Shown piece after piece: positions 54,643 through 63,980 of a stretch of DNA of 64,000 nt. The position numbers and the translations under genes are program-made. This DNA comes from an uncultured Duncaniella sp. (GTDB lineage Bacteria; Bacteroidota; Bacteroidia; Bacteroidales; Muribaculaceae). The stretch's first letter is position 1; each line of letters begins with the position of its first letter. The notes under the pieces were generated by a model. That model saw only the letters and a list, made by a program, of their open reading frames with translations. It made no database searches and was not told the origin of the DNA. The stretch covers positions 216,930 to 280,929 of the forward strand of contig NZ_CAJTMT010000001.1 in NCBI RefSeq assembly GCF_910577345.1, in the 5' to 3' direction.

Positions 54643-57600
54643 ATGTTTTCAAGATTTTTTATTGACCGCCCCATATTCGCCACTGTGCTGGCGATATTGA
54701 TGGTAATTGTCGGCCTGATGACCGTCAAGAGCCTACCGATTTCACAATACCCCGACATCACTCCCCCGACTGTGATGGTGTCGGCTTCCTATCCGGGAGC
54801 CGATGCCGCAACGGTAGCTGAAGTTGTAGGTGAACCGATTGAAGAACAGATCAACGGTGTGGAAGGTATGATGTACATGAGCTCGAATTCAAGCGACGGC
54901 TCCTACAATCTCACCGTGACATTCGAAAACGGCACCAACCTCGACGATGCAGCCGTGAAAGTCCAGAACCGCATCTCACTCGCCGAAGCCACATTGCCTA
55001 CCGCAGTGAAGGAACAGGGCGTATCAGTCATGTCGGAATCCTCCAACATCATCCTCTTCATCGCTCTTGAAGGGGACGACAGCGGGCGCTACGATGCGCT
55101 GTATCTCACCAACTACGCTCAGCTCAACATCATCGACGAGCTTTCGCGAATCGACGGAGTCGGCGGTGCGGGCGCGTTCGGCGCGGGAAAATACAGTATG
55201 CGCGTATGGCTCGATCCTGACAAGATGCGCACCTACAATCTCACACCGTCCGATGTTAGCGCGATGATTCAATCCCAGAATCTCGAAGTATCGGCCGGTA
55301 ATGTCGGCACGCCACCTGTCAACAACGGTGTCGAGTTTGAATTCACACTCACTTCCCAAGGACAGCTCAAAACCGCAGAGGAATTCTCCAATATCATCAT
55401 CCGCACCGCCGAAAACGGTGGCTTACTGCGACTGAAGGATATTGCAACCGTAGAGCTTGGCAGTCAGGACTATTCAGGCATTTCGCATGTATCCGGCGAA
55501 CAGGCCGGCCTGATTGGTGTGCAGCAGCTACCGGGTGCCAACGCGCTCGATGTGGCCAAGAAAGTAAAAGCCAAGATGGAGGAACTTTCCGAGTACTTCC
55601 CCTCCGGAGTGAAATACAGAATCATTCTTGACACAACCGACTTCGTGACAGCCTCAATCGACGAAGTGCTTGTCACATTCGTTGAGACAACCCTCATCGT
55701 CATGCTCGTCATCCTCATCTTCCTCCAGAGCTGGCGTGCGGTCATCATTCCTATGATTGCAATCCCCGTATCACTGATTGCTACATTCGCGGTGATGAAA
55801 CTGCTGGGTTTCTCTCTCAACACCCTTACCCTTTTCGGCCTCGTCCTTGCGATAGCCATTGTGGTCGACGATGCGATAGTGGTGGTGGAGGACTGTGCCC
55901 GACTGGTCCAGGAGGGGAAACTCTCCCCACGGCAAAGTGCCGAAAAAGCCATGGTCGAACTTGAAGGCCCTGTTGTCGGTGAAGTCCTTGTGCTCCTCTC
56001 CGTATTCATCCCGACAGCCTTCATCAGCGGTATCACCGGTGAGCTTTACAAACAGTTCGCTCTCACCATCGCCACGTCAGTAGCCTTCTCAGGTTTCAAT
56101 GCCTTGACATTCACACCCGCCATGTGTGCCCTCTTCCTCAGGAAGAAGACCGACCCGAATCCCCATTTCTTCCTCTACAAATGGTTCAACAAGGGCTATG
56201 GTGCCGTTCTCAAACACTACACATCACTTATCGGTAAACTCCTGCGTCGGCCGATTGTCGCCATCTGCATCTATTTCGGTCTCTGCTTCCTCGCATTCTG
56301 GGGTTTCGTCAAGATTCCTACAAGCTACATTCCTGAAGAGGACATGGGCTACTTCATGACCTCGATACAGTTGCCTACAGGAGCATCGCTCGACCGTACG
56401 GACAAAATCGTGACCGAACTCTCCGACAAAATCCGTGATATAGAAGAGGTCAAGGATGTCATCTCCATCTCAGGTCAGTCAATGATGGGCGGTGGCTCAG
56501 GAGGCAATATGGGTTCACTCTTTGTGGTGCTCAAACCCTGGGGTGAACGCCGTGGAAAATCACACGATGCCAATGCCGTCATAGCCAAAGTCAACGAAAT
56601 CGCCGCAACCTATCAGGAACCTATTGTATTCTCAATCAATCCTCCTGCCATCCCCGGCCTCGGCATGACATCGGGTATGGAAATGCAGATTCTCGACATC
56701 AACAACCTCGGCGCACAGGCGCTTCAGGAGACCATCGACGCAATGAAGGTCGCCGCCCAAAAGGACGACCGTCTCGCACAGCTGACAACCCAGTTCCAGG
56801 CAGGAGTGCCGCAATATCAGATCAACATTGACCGCGACAAGGCAAAACTGATGGGACTCACGATTGACGACATCTATGCTACCCTCTCGCAGTTCATGGG
56901 CACAAACTATGTGAACGATTTCGTTGAATTCGGACGCACATATCAAGTCAACATGAGCGGAAACAGCACATCGAGAAGCACCGTGGACCAGATTCCGAAT
57001 CTGACGGTAAGGAATTCCGACGGCAAGATGGTGCCCTTCTCCTCTTTCGCCACCGTAGTGCCGACAATCGGACAATCGACCGTCAGCCGCTACAACATGT
57101 ACACCTCTGCTTCCATTACAGGTACACCCCCATCCAACGTATCAAGTTCCGATGCCATCGCTGCGATGGAGGAAATTCTCAAGGAGGTGGTGGGCGACCG
57201 CTTCTCCTACGCATGGACAGGCGAAGCATATCAGGAATCCCAATCGGGAACCACCATTTCTTTCGTCCTGATTTTCGCCATCCTGATAACGATCCTCGTC
57301 CTTGCTGCCCAATATGAAAGCTGGACAGACCCTATTGCGGTCGTGATAGCCATGCCGACGGCTATTTTCGGAACAGTCCTCGGCTGTCTCTTTCTGTCGC
57401 AGTCAATTTCAATCTACACCCAGATCGGTATAATCCTGCTGCTCGGCCTCGCCGCCAAGAATGCCATCCTTATCGTCGAGTATGCACGCGATTTCCACAA
57501 GACAGGTCTGAGCGTCAGACAAGCTGCCACCGATGCGGGCAATATCCGCTTCCGACCTATCATGATGACTGCATTTGCCTTCGTCTTCGGCGTGCTCCCG

Positions 57601-57858
57601 ATGCTCTTCGCAACCGGCGCGGGTGCCCAGTCACGAATCGCGCTCGGAACAGCCGTTGTGTTCGGCATGGCAACCAATGCCTTGGCCGGAACCCTCTTCG
57701 TCCCCGGATTCTGGGAACTCTTGGAGAACTTCCGTGAGAAATATCTGTCGAAGATATTCGCAGCCTCAACGGAAGTCACCCCGGGTAGTGATAAACCGGC
57801 CACGGAATCAACGCCGCCGTCATCTCAATCAAAACCGCAAAGCGGCGAAGGTGTGTAA
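54643..57858 (+). CDS. RND efflux pump, AcrB/HAE1 class
   Basis: This inner-membrane proton-driven exporter ejects hydrophobic or amphiphilic compounds such as bile acids, drugs or dyes. The 1071-residue protein begins FSRFFIDRPIFATVLAILM, typical of the first helix, and keeps the proton-relay pattern GLVLAIAIVVDDAIVVVE (the Asp pair in transmembrane helix 4). The second half has the parallel motif GIILLLGLAAKNAILIVEYARD. Twelve membrane helices are expected and two large periplasmic loops are visible. The C-terminal tail (last 30 residues) is Ser/Pro/Thr-rich and probably cytoplasmic. A strong terminator follows. Confidence 0.97.
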   Translation: MFSRFFIDRPIFATVLAILMVIVGLMTVKSLPISQYPDITPPTVMVSASYPGADAATVAEVVGEPIEEQINGVEGMMYMSSNSSDGSYNLTVTFENGTNLDDAAVKVQNRISLAEATLPTAVKEQGVSVMSESSNIILFIALEGDDSGRYDALYLTNYAQLNIIDELSRIDGVGGAGAFGAGKYSMRVWLDPDKMRTYNLTPSDVSAMIQSQNLEVSAGNVGTPPVNNGVEFEFTLTSQGQLKTAEEFSNIIIRTAENGGLLRLKDIATVELGSQDYSGISHVSGEQAGLIGVQQLPGANALDVAKKVKAKMEELSEYFPSGVKYRIILDTTDFVTASIDEVLVTFVETTLIVMLVILIFLQSWRAVIIPMIAIPVSLIATFAVMKLLGFSLNTLTLFGLVLAIAIVVDDAIVVVEDCARLVQEGKLSPRQSAEKAMVELEGPVVGEVLVLLSVFIPTAFISGITGELYKQFALTIATSVAFSGFNALTFTPAMCALFLRKKTDPNPHFFLYKWFNKGYGAVLKHYTSLIGKLLRRPIVAICIYFGLCFLAFWGFVKIPTSYIPEEDMGYFMTSIQLPTGASLDRTDKIVTELSDKIRDIEEVKDVISISGQSMMGGGSGGNMGSLFVVLKPWGERRGKSHDANAVIAKVNEIAATYQEPIVFSINPPAIPGLGMTSGMEMQILDINNLGAQALQETIDAMKVAAQKDDRLAQLTTQFQAGVPQYQINIDRDKAKLMGLTIDDIYATLSQFMGTNYVNDFVEFGRTYQVNMSGNSTSRSTVDQIPNLTVRNSDGKMVPFSSFATVVPTIGQSTVSRYNMYTSASITGTPPSNVSSSDAIAAMEEILKEVVGDRFSYAWTGEAYQESQSGTTISFVLIFAILITILVLAAQYESWTDPIAVVIAMPTAIFGTVLGCLFLSQSISIYTQIGIILLLGLAAKNAILIVEYARDFHKTGLSVRQAATDAGNIRFRPIMMTAFAFVFGVLPMLFATGAGAQSRIALGTAVVFGMATNALAGTLFVPGFWELLENFREKYLSKIFAASTEVTPGSDKPATESTPPSSQSKPQSGEGV

Positions 57859-57887
57859 ACCCTCCCGTCTAATGCTGGACATTATTC

Positions 57888-57928
57888 AAAAGGAGTGTCA
57901 GAGAATGCTAAGGCTCTGACACTCCTTT
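57888..57928 (+). terminator. Intrinsic terminator after the efflux operon
   Basis: Perfect 15-base arms (57889-57903 and 57914-57928) enclose a 10-base loop, followed by GTTTTG. It lies 30 bases after the pump stop codon and separates the efflux genes from the TetR gene. Confidence 0.88.
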
Positions 57929-57989
57929 GTTTTGTCCATGAAAATGACGAACATAAGAGATTAATGTTATAAAGTTTGGGATTTTTTTG

Positions 57990-57997
57990 TAACTTTG
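57990..57997 (+). promoter_or_regulatory. Possible -7 box for the tetR-family gene
   Basis: The sequence reads TAACTTTG, matching TAnnTTTG, 21 bases before the ATG at 58018. The nearest TTTG is only 11 bases upstream, so the -33 element is uncertain. Confidence 0.5.
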
Positions 57998-58017
57998 CCG
58001 TTGAAAAGATTTAAAGT

Positions 58018-58623
58018 ATGACAATGGCGTCAAAGACCCGCGAAAGACTCCTGGACGTTGCGCGTCAGCTCTTTGCCAGCAATGGCGTGGAGAAGACCAC
58101 AATGAACGACATTGCCACCGCCTCCGACAAAGGGCGGCGCACTATCTACACCTATTTTAAAAACAAGAAGGAGATTTACGATGCGGTCATTGAGCGCGAG
58201 AGCGAAGCCATTGTATTGAAACTCAGAGCTGTCGTCACCTCCAACTTAGCCCCTGCCGAGAAGCTCAAACGCTTCCTCGAAGCCCGCTTCGACATTGTTG
58301 AAGAGACTATCCACGAATCAACGACAAGCCAGCTCCTGTCATACATCACCCTTGACTACAAGCGGCTCGAACGCATCCGCACTCTTGCGGTCGCGAAGGA
58401 ACAGGGATTGATTTCACGCATGATTGACGAAGGCGTGCAGGCAGGGGTGTTTGACCCCGTGCAGGCAAAACTTCTGCCGGGTGTGTATCAGATGATTTTC
58501 CAGGGCTTTGATTTCTGTCATCTCCGCAACAACTTCTCACAGTTCAACATGACAGCCTCTGAGATACGCTCCTCTGTCATCAATTTTCTAATCAATACGA
58601 TTATTGTAAAACCAACAATATAG
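58018..58623 (+). CDS. TetR/AcrR-family transcriptional regulator
   Basis: The 201-residue protein has an N-terminal TetR helix-turn-helix (about 5-52; RERLLDVARQLFASNGVEKTTMNDIA, then GRRTIYTYFKNKKEIYDAV) and a helical ligand-binding domain. It lies downstream of an RND pump operon and is transcribed in the same direction, but a terminator separates the two. Regulation of the pump is a reasonable guess from this position. A second possible start is the ATG at 58024. The gene is 27 bases before fabG. Confidence 0.93.
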   Translation: MTMASKTRERLLDVARQLFASNGVEKTTMNDIATASDKGRRTIYTYFKNKKEIYDAVIERESEAIVLKLRAVVTSNLAPAEKLKRFLEARFDIVEETIHESTTSQLLSYITLDYKRLERIRTLAVAKEQGLISRMIDEGVQAGVFDPVQAKLLPGVYQMIFQGFDFCHLRNNFSQFNMTASEIRSSVINFLINTIIVKPTI

Positions 58624-58650
58624 TTCAACTAAACGACTTTTCGAAAAAAA

Positions 58651-59397
58651 ATGAAATTACTTGAAGGAAAAGTAGCGCTCATCACCGGAGCCGCTCGTGG
58701 AATCGGCAAGAGCATTGCCCTTAAGTTTGCCCAGGAAGGTGCCAACATCGCCTTCACCGACCTTAACCGCGATGAAAACATGGAAGCTACCGAGAAGGAA
58801 CTCGAAGCCCTCGGTGTCAAAGCTAAAGGATATGCATCAAATGCAGCTGACTTCGCTCAGACTGAGGAAGTCGTAGGTAAAGTAAAAGAAGACTTCGGCC
58901 GCATCGACGTTCTCGTCAACAATGCAGGTATAACCAAGGACGGTCTCATGATGCGCATGACCGAGGCTCAGTGGGACGCTGTCATCGCTGTCAACCTCAA
59001 GAGCGCATTCAACTTCATCCACGCTGTCCTCCCCATCATGATGCGTCAGCGCGAAGGCTCTATCATCAATATGGCATCTGTTGTCGGCGTTCACGGCAAC
59101 GCTGGTCAGGCCAACTACGCTGCATCAAAGGCAGGCCTCATCGCCCTCGCCAAGAGTATCGCTCAGGAAGTCGGCTCACGCGGTATCCGTGCCAACGCAA
59201 TCGCTCCCGGCTTCATCGAGACTGCCATGACTGCCGCTCTTCCCGAAGACGTGCGTAAGGAATGGGCCCTCAAAATTCCCCTCCGTCGTGCCGGTCAGGT
59301 TGAGGACATCGCCAATGTCGCAACCTTCCTCGCTTCCGACATGTCAAGCTATGTGTCCGGCCAGGTTATCCAGGTGGACGGCGGCATGAACATGTAA
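58651..59397 (+). CDS. fabG: 3-oxoacyl-[acyl-carrier-protein] reductase
   Basis: This cytoplasmic enzyme reduces 3-oxoacyl-ACP with NADPH in fatty-acid elongation. The 248-residue short-chain dehydrogenase has the cofactor motif TGAARGIGK (12-20), NNAG (90-93), and the catalytic set N115, S143, Y156, K160 (YAASK). The length and the ending SYVSGQVIQVDGGMNM are those of FabG. A terminator follows. Confidence 0.96.
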   Translation: MKLLEGKVALITGAARGIGKSIALKFAQEGANIAFTDLNRDENMEATEKELEALGVKAKGYASNAADFAQTEEVVGKVKEDFGRIDVLVNNAGITKDGLMMRMTEAQWDAVIAVNLKSAFNFIHAVLPIMMRQREGSIINMASVVGVHGNAGQANYAASKAGLIALAKSIAQEVGSRGIRANAIAPGFIETAMTAALPEDVRKEWALKIPLRRAGQVEDIANVATFLASDMSSYVSGQVIQVDGGMNM

Positions 59398-59414
59398 TGA
59401 GCCGTTAACGTTTT

Positions 59415-59475
59415 TGACATAAGGAAAGGGTCTCCGTCACATCATTGACGCATCCCCTCTCCTTATGTCATTCCT
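59415..59475 (+). terminator. Hairpin terminator after fabG
   Basis: The arms TGACATAAGG (59415-59424) and CCTTATGTCA (59461-59470) are complementary and extend inward with partial pairing (AAAGGG with CCCCTCT). A T-containing stretch follows. It starts 18 bases after the fabG stop codon. Confidence 0.75.
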
Positions 59476-59495
59476 TATATCAATAGCACTATCGA

Positions 59496-60083
59496 ATGTT
59501 GACCTATAACACCCAACTCAAACATCTCATCCTCCCTGAATACGGACGCAACATCCATCAGATGGTTGACCACTGCCTCACCATCGAGGACAGGGACGAA
59601 CGTACACGCTGCGCCAACTCCATCATCGCGAGCATGGCCAAGCTATTCCCGAAAATCCGTGAGGAAGAGGACTACCAGCGTAAACTGTGGGATCACCTTG
59701 CAATCATGAGTGATTTCAAGCTCGACATTGACTGGCCCTTTGAAATCCCCGAAGCCGACCATTTCAATTCACGGCCTGACAAAGTCCCCTACACTGCCGA
59801 ACACATACGCTATCGCCACTACGGCAAGGATGTTGAGCTTATGATTCAGAAAGCGGTCAGCATGGAAGAAGGCCCGGAACGCGACGAACTCGTGCTCCTC
59901 ATTGCCAACCACATGAAGAAACTCCTTCTCAGTGTCAATTCCGACGGCGTCGAGGATTCGAAAATCTTCAAGGATCTCGCCGAATACTCCCACGGTGCTC
60001 TCCGTCTTGATCCCGAGACTGTCAGACTTCATGAATTCAAGATTGTGGCGCCTCCCTCCACAAAGAAAAAGAAAAAGAGATAA
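59496..60083 (+). CDS. DUF4290 family protein
   Basis: The 195-residue cytoplasmic protein matches DUF4290, a Bacteroidetes-specific family of unknown function, by its opening LTYNTQLKHLILPEYGRNI and the central FEIPEADHFNSRPDKVPY. A run of lysines ends the chain. It heads a same-strand cluster with rimM (39 bases away), a small acidic protein and an OmpA-like protein. I do not infer a function from this. Confidence 0.88.
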   Translation: MLTYNTQLKHLILPEYGRNIHQMVDHCLTIEDRDERTRCANSIIASMAKLFPKIREEEDYQRKLWDHLAIMSDFKLDIDWPFEIPEADHFNSRPDKVPYTAEHIRYRHYGKDVELMIQKAVSMEEGPERDELVLLIANHMKKLLLSVNSDGVEDSKIFKDLAEYSHGALRLDPETVRLHEFKIVAPPSTKKKKKR

Positions 60084-60122
60084 GAGAGGACATATTACTA
60101 ATTTTTCTAAAGTATACGGGAC

Positions 60123-60665
60123 GTGATAAAGCTGTCGGAACTTGCCGAAGCCGGACATTTCAACAAAGCCCACGGCATAAAGGGTGAAATGTCGGCAACT
60201 CTTGATTTTTACCTCGATTTGAACGATGTGAAATGTATCGTGGTCGCAATCGAGGGTATTTTTGTGCCGTTTTTCATCAAGTCATGGCGCCCGAAGACAG
60301 CCGACACCTGCCTCCTGACCCTCGACGGTATTGACAGCGACGTGCAGGCACAGGAATTCAACAACCGCACCTTCTACATCCTCCGCTCTGACATTCCTGA
60401 GGACGACGAGGATGACTACGATGATGAAGACGGCTTCTACGCTTCTGATCTTATCGGCTACAAGGTTCACGACAACACCCTTGGAGACATCGGCATGATC
60501 TCAGGCATCAACGACGCCACCCAAAACGTCCTTTTTCTCATAACCACACCCCGCGGAAATGAAATCTTCATTCCTGTGGCAGATGAATATATCGTGGAGA
60601 TTGACCACGACAACGAGACTCTCACCACCGATCTCCCCGAAGGACTCGTAGAACTTAACGACTGA
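60123..60665 (+). CDS. rimM: Ribosome maturation factor RimM
   Basis: RimM helps assemble the 30S subunit near ribosomal protein S19. The 180-residue protein begins with GTG at 60123 (no ATG fits) and has the N-terminal motif AGHFNKAHGIKGEM, a middle domain, an acidic insert (DDEDDYDDED) at about residues 93-104, and a PRC-like barrel (GYKVHDNTLGDIGMI, IFIPVADEYI). The acidic insert is longer than in E. coli RimM. The gene is 39 bases after the DUF4290 gene. Confidence 0.9.
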   Translation: MIKLSELAEAGHFNKAHGIKGEMSATLDFYLDLNDVKCIVVAIEGIFVPFFIKSWRPKTADTCLLTLDGIDSDVQAQEFNNRTFYILRSDIPEDDEDDYDDEDGFYASDLIGYKVHDNTLGDIGMISGINDATQNVLFLITTPRGNEIFIPVADEYIVEIDHDNETLTTDLPEGLVELND

Positions 60666-60679
60666 TAAATTTACTATAT

Positions 60680-60985
60680 ATGAAAGAATTTGACGAAAAA
60701 GAGGCCATAAAGGCAATGCGCGCCGTCCTCTCCGACGAAAACTCAAAACTTTATGATGATGACGAACTGCTCAATGTCATCGACATCATCTGGGACTGGT
60801 ATGACGACCAAGGTCTCCTCGACATCGACGCCGAAGCCGATGATGAGGAGGTAAATACCGATGCCCTTATAAAGCATGTCGGAAAAATGCTTTCAAAAGA
60901 CACTGACTCGCCCGTAAAGCGCGAGGATGTGGAACCGCTCGTCATGGCGGAACTCCGTTACGAACAATCTCTGGAGGATTTCTGA
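60680..60985 (+). CDS. Small acidic conserved protein
   Basis: The 101-residue protein is very acidic (many Asp and Glu) and mostly helical by composition, with the segment DDDELLNVIDIIWDWYDDQGLL. No domain is recognised. The start ATG 60680 is 14 bases after rimM, suggesting translational coupling. I recall this type of protein near rimM in other Bacteroidales, but no function is known. Confidence 0.75.
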   Translation: MKEFDEKEAIKAMRAVLSDENSKLYDDDELLNVIDIIWDWYDDQGLLDIDAEADDEEVNTDALIKHVGKMLSKDTDSPVKREDVEPLVMAELRYEQSLEDF

Positions 60986-61030
60986 TAAACAACTCCGGTT
61001 AACAATATATAATAAACATAACTGACATTT

Positions 61031-61675
61031 ATGAAACGATTCATTTTAGCATCGTTGCTTGCCGTCGCAATGTCGGGACTCTCTCTTGGCCTGACGGCAA
61101 AGGAAAACAAGAATGACCCTTATGCCGGTTATGACGAGAGTGCCTACATGGATCTGGATCTTGAGGAAAATCTCAAAGTTCCTGCCGTGGGCAAATCCGA
61201 ACATGCGGCCGTCAAAGCCTACATGAGCCGTATTGGCCATAATCTTGCTCAGAAAAACTACATTGTCGACCTCATGCGCGATGATGAGGTGGTTCTTGTC
61301 ACGATTCCGACCGACGACCTCTTCGTTCCAAACGACACCCTCCTGAGCGCGACAGCAGCAACGAAACTCAGACCTATAATATCCCATATCACCGACCCGA
61401 TGATGTTCAAGGTCGTCTATGCCGTGCATACCGACAACACCGGCTCCCCGACCTACAATCTCTGGCTTTCACACGAGCGCAACACATCCATATATGACTG
61501 GTTCCTCAACAACGTCAACGAGGACCTCATCATCATCCCCTACGAGCTCGGTGACACAGACCCGCTCGTCCCTAACGACAGCCGAAAAGGCCGTCGGGAG
61601 AACCGTCGTCTTGAAATATTTCTGATTCCCGGGCCAAAGTTGATTTCAATGGCTCAAAAAGGGACACTGAAATAA
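61031..61675 (+). CDS. OmpA-domain envelope protein
   Basis: The 214-residue protein has a signal peptide (about 1-23) and an OmpA-like peptidoglycan-binding domain (about 105-205). The signature VVYAVHTDNTG with the LSHERNTSIYDWF helix corresponds to the family's TDxxG-x-N-x-LSxxRA pattern, and GRRENRRLEI ends it. The N-terminal half has no barrel. The usual LSxxRA arginine-alanine is RN here. It may anchor something to peptidoglycan. Confidence 0.85.
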   Translation: MKRFILASLLAVAMSGLSLGLTAKENKNDPYAGYDESAYMDLDLEENLKVPAVGKSEHAAVKAYMSRIGHNLAQKNYIVDLMRDDEVVLVTIPTDDLFVPNDTLLSATAATKLRPIISHITDPMMFKVVYAVHTDNTGSPTYNLWLSHERNTSIYDWFLNNVNEDLIIIPYELGDTDPLVPNDSRKGRRENRRLEIFLIPGPKLISMAQKGTLK

Positions 61676-61697
61676 CTGTGCGAAAGCATAAATTTTG

Positions 61698-61705
61698 TAA
61701 TTTTG
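61698..61705 (+). promoter_or_regulatory. Possible -7 box for proS
   Basis: The sequence reads TAATTTTG, matching TAnnTTTG, 54 bases before the proS ATG. No clear -33 element is seen. Confidence 0.5.
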
Positions 61706-61758
61706 CACTCCATACAATCTCAAATTATCACAAAACTTAAGAATATAACCTCTATACA

Positions 61759-63240
61759 ATGGCAAAGGAACTCAAAGATCTCACCAAACGTAGTGAAGAT
61801 TATTCAAAGTGGTATAACGAACTTGTTGTAAAAGCCGACCTCGCCGAGCAGAGCGCAGTGCGTGGCTGCATGGTCATCAAGCCTTACGGTTATGCCATCT
61901 GGGAGAAGATGCAGCAGACTCTCGACAAGATGTTTAAAGAAACCGGCGTTCAGAACGCCTACTTCCCTCTTCTCATCCCGAAATCGTTTCTTTGCCGTGA
62001 GGCCGAGCATGTCGAAGGTTTCGCCAAGGAATGTGCCGTCGTGACACACTATCGTCTCAAGAACGATCCCAATGGAAACGGTGTCGTTGTCGATCCCGAT
62101 GCCCGTCTTGAAGAAGAACTCATTGTCCGTCCTACTTCCGAGACCATCATCTGGGGCACATACAAGAACTGGATCCACAGCTACCGCGACCTCCCCGTGC
62201 TCTGCAACCAGTGGGCCAACGTGATGCGTTGGGAGATGCGTACCCGCATGTTCCTCCGCACAGCCGAATTCCTCTGGCAGGAAGGCCATTGCGCCCATGC
62301 AACCGCCGAGGAGTCAGAAGCCCGCACCGTGCAGATGATCAACATCTACGCTGACTTCGCCGAGAAATACATGGCAATGCCCGTGATAAAGGGTGTGAAA
62401 TCAGCCAACGAACGTTTCGCAGGCGCACTCAACACCTACACCATCGAGGCCATGATGCAGGATGGCAAGGCCCTCCAGTCGGGAACTTCCCACAACCTCG
62501 GTCAGAACTTCGCAAAAGCTTTCGACGTGACCTTCGTAAACAAGGACAACAAGCCTGAGTATGTCTGGGCAAATTCATGGGGCGTGTCCACCCGTCTGAT
62601 GGGTGCGCTTATCATGACCCACTCCGACGACAACGGCCTCGTGCTTCCTCCCCACCTCGCTCCCATCCAGGTGGTCATCGTGCCCATCTACAAGAACAGC
62701 GAGCAGCTTGCTGAAATCTCCGCCAAGGTTGAGCCTATCGTCAACCAGCTCCGCGCTCTCGGCATCAGCGTCAAGTATGACGACTCCGAGAACAAGCGCC
62801 CCGGATTCAAGTTTGCCGACTACGAGCTCAAAGGCATCCCCGTGCGTCTTGCAATCGGCGCGCGCGACATCGAGAACGGCACTGTCGAGGTCATGCGCCG
62901 CGACACTCTCGAAAAGCATGTGGCACCCCTCGAAGGCATCGCCGACTATGTTGCCAAACTCCTTGAAGAAATCCAGGAGAACATCTTCCAGAAAGCGCTC
63001 AAACACCGCGAGTCGATGACACGCACCGTCGAGACCTACGAGGAATTCAAGGAAGAAATCGAGAAAGGCGGCTTCATCCTCGCCCACTGGGACGGCACAA
63101 CCGAAACAGAGGAAAAGGTCAAGGACGAAACCAAGGCCACAATCCGTTGCATCCCTCTCGACGGCGACGACACTCCCGGTTTCTGCATGGTCACAGGCAA
63201 GCCCTCAGCCCGTCGCGTAATCTTCGCACGCAACTACTAA
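61759..63240 (+). CDS. proS: Prolyl-tRNA synthetase
   Basis: This attaches proline to its tRNA. The 493-residue class II synthetase is the short form without the editing insertion, close to archaeal and Thermus types and usual in Bacteroidetes. Motif 2 region ([16 protein letters not shown], then [27 protein letters not shown]) and motif 3 region ([25 protein letters not shown]) are clear, and an anticodon-binding domain follows. The chain ends [10 protein letters not shown], with the aromatic C-terminus expected for this type. Confidence 0.97.
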   Translation: MAKELKDLTKRSEDYSKWYNELVVKADLAEQSAVRGCMVIKPYGYAIWEKMQQTLDKMFKETGVQNAYFPLLIPKSFLCREAEHVEGFAKECAVVTHYRLKNDPNGNGVVVDPDARLEEELIVRPTSETIIWGTYKNWIHSYRDLPVLCNQWANVMRWEMRTRMFLRTAEFLWQEGHCAHATAEESEARTVQMINIYADFAEKYMAMPVIKGVKSANERFAGALNTYTIEAMMQDGKALQSGTSHNLGQNFAKAFDVTFVNKDNKPEYVWANSWGVSTRLMGALIMTHSDDNGLVLPPHLAPIQVVIVPIYKNSEQLAEISAKVEPIVNQLRALGISVKYDDSENKRPGFKFADYELKGIPVRLAIGARDIENGTVEVMRRDTLEKHVAPLEGIADYVAKLLEEIQENIFQKALKHRESMTRTVETYEEFKEEIEKGGFILAHWDGTTETEEKVKDETKATIRCIPLDGDDTPGFCMVTGKPSARRVIFARNY

Positions 63241-63315
63241 GCCGGACTGCCGTCAGCGGCAATAAAGTCCATATCTGAACACCTCTATCAATTGATATAC
63301 AGGACTTACTTGACA

Positions 63316-63362
63316 AAAGAGACAGATGAACAACCGGATTTCTAAGATTCATCTGTCTCTTT
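63316..63362 (+). terminator. Intrinsic terminator after proS
   Basis: Perfect 15-base arms (63316-63330 and 63348-63362) enclose a 17-base loop, and a short T-rich stretch follows. It starts 76 bases after the proS stop codon. Confidence 0.85.
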
Positions 63363-63698
63363 CTCATTTCTGGTATCCTCGGCCCTTTCATGCTTTAAAC
63401 TTGACAATATTTTCAGCTCCACCATACCTGGATTTGACCCTGATGCAAATATGCTACAGAAAATTTAAAATAAATTAGCTGAAAAAAGTTTTTCTTTGTA
63501 CCTTAGCGAACGAGAATACACAATCCGGTAAAAACAGCCCGTCTAAAATTGCAATAGTCATCCCCGCGACAATTCAGAGGAAGTTCTTGAGAGCCTCATT
63601 TTGATGGCGATAGGCATTACCGGACTTTACAGTAATATTCATTGAAGTTAAACAACGTCCGCGATACACGCTACGCAATTCGCGGCACCTTATTTTGA
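63363..63698. other. Intergenic region before the HU-family gene
   Basis: These 336 bases hold an AT-rich segment at 63463-63500 that could contain a promoter, no reading frame I can support, and a hairpin (CCGCGA 63659-63664 with TCGCGG 63680-63685) that ends 13 bases before the next start codon and is followed by TTATTTT. The long leader suggests regulation of the HU-family gene at the RNA level, but I see no known riboswitch. Confidence 0.5.
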
Positions 63699-63980
63699 TT
63701 GAAATTGGACAATAAAGCTTTTATCTCACGATTGTCAAAGCGCCTCAACCGCGAACCGGCCGAGGTGACGACCCTTGTCGATGGACTGAGCGTGATTTTC
63801 CGCGAAGCAGGCTCCGAACTCGACTCCATCGCTGTCCCCGGATTCGGGACATTCAAATCTTCCAAGACTGAAGAAAGAGTTATCACTGATGAAACCTCCG
63901 GTGAACGCAAGCTCTACCCGCCGGTGATTTCAATGGAGTTTCAACCAAGCATTGTCCTCAGGAAAAAGTTAGCACGATGA
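63699..63980 (+). CDS. HU/IHF-family DNA-binding protein
   Basis: The 93-residue protein has the HU fold: two helices (KAFISRLSKRLNREPAEVTTLVDGLSVIF), then the conserved VPGFGTF strand turn and the beta-arm ending. The beta-arm has SSKTEERVI in place of the RNPxT of typical HU, so it is a divergent member. No ATG is available; TTG at 63699 or 63705 is the likely start. Its stop codon overlaps the next ATG (ATGA at 63977-63980), so a second protein is translated with it. Confidence 0.85.
   Translation: MKLDNKAFISRLSKRLNREPAEVTTLVDGLSVIFREAGSELDSIAVPGFGTFKSSKTEERVITDETSGERKLYPPVISMEFQPSIVLRKKLAR

Noticed and set aside
57975..57997. A recurring TTTG with 11-base spacing before -7 boxes (also seen near 34820 and 38421)
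   Set aside because: The usual Bacteroidetes spacing is about 19-21 bases, and TTTG is common in AT-rich DNA, so this is probably chance.
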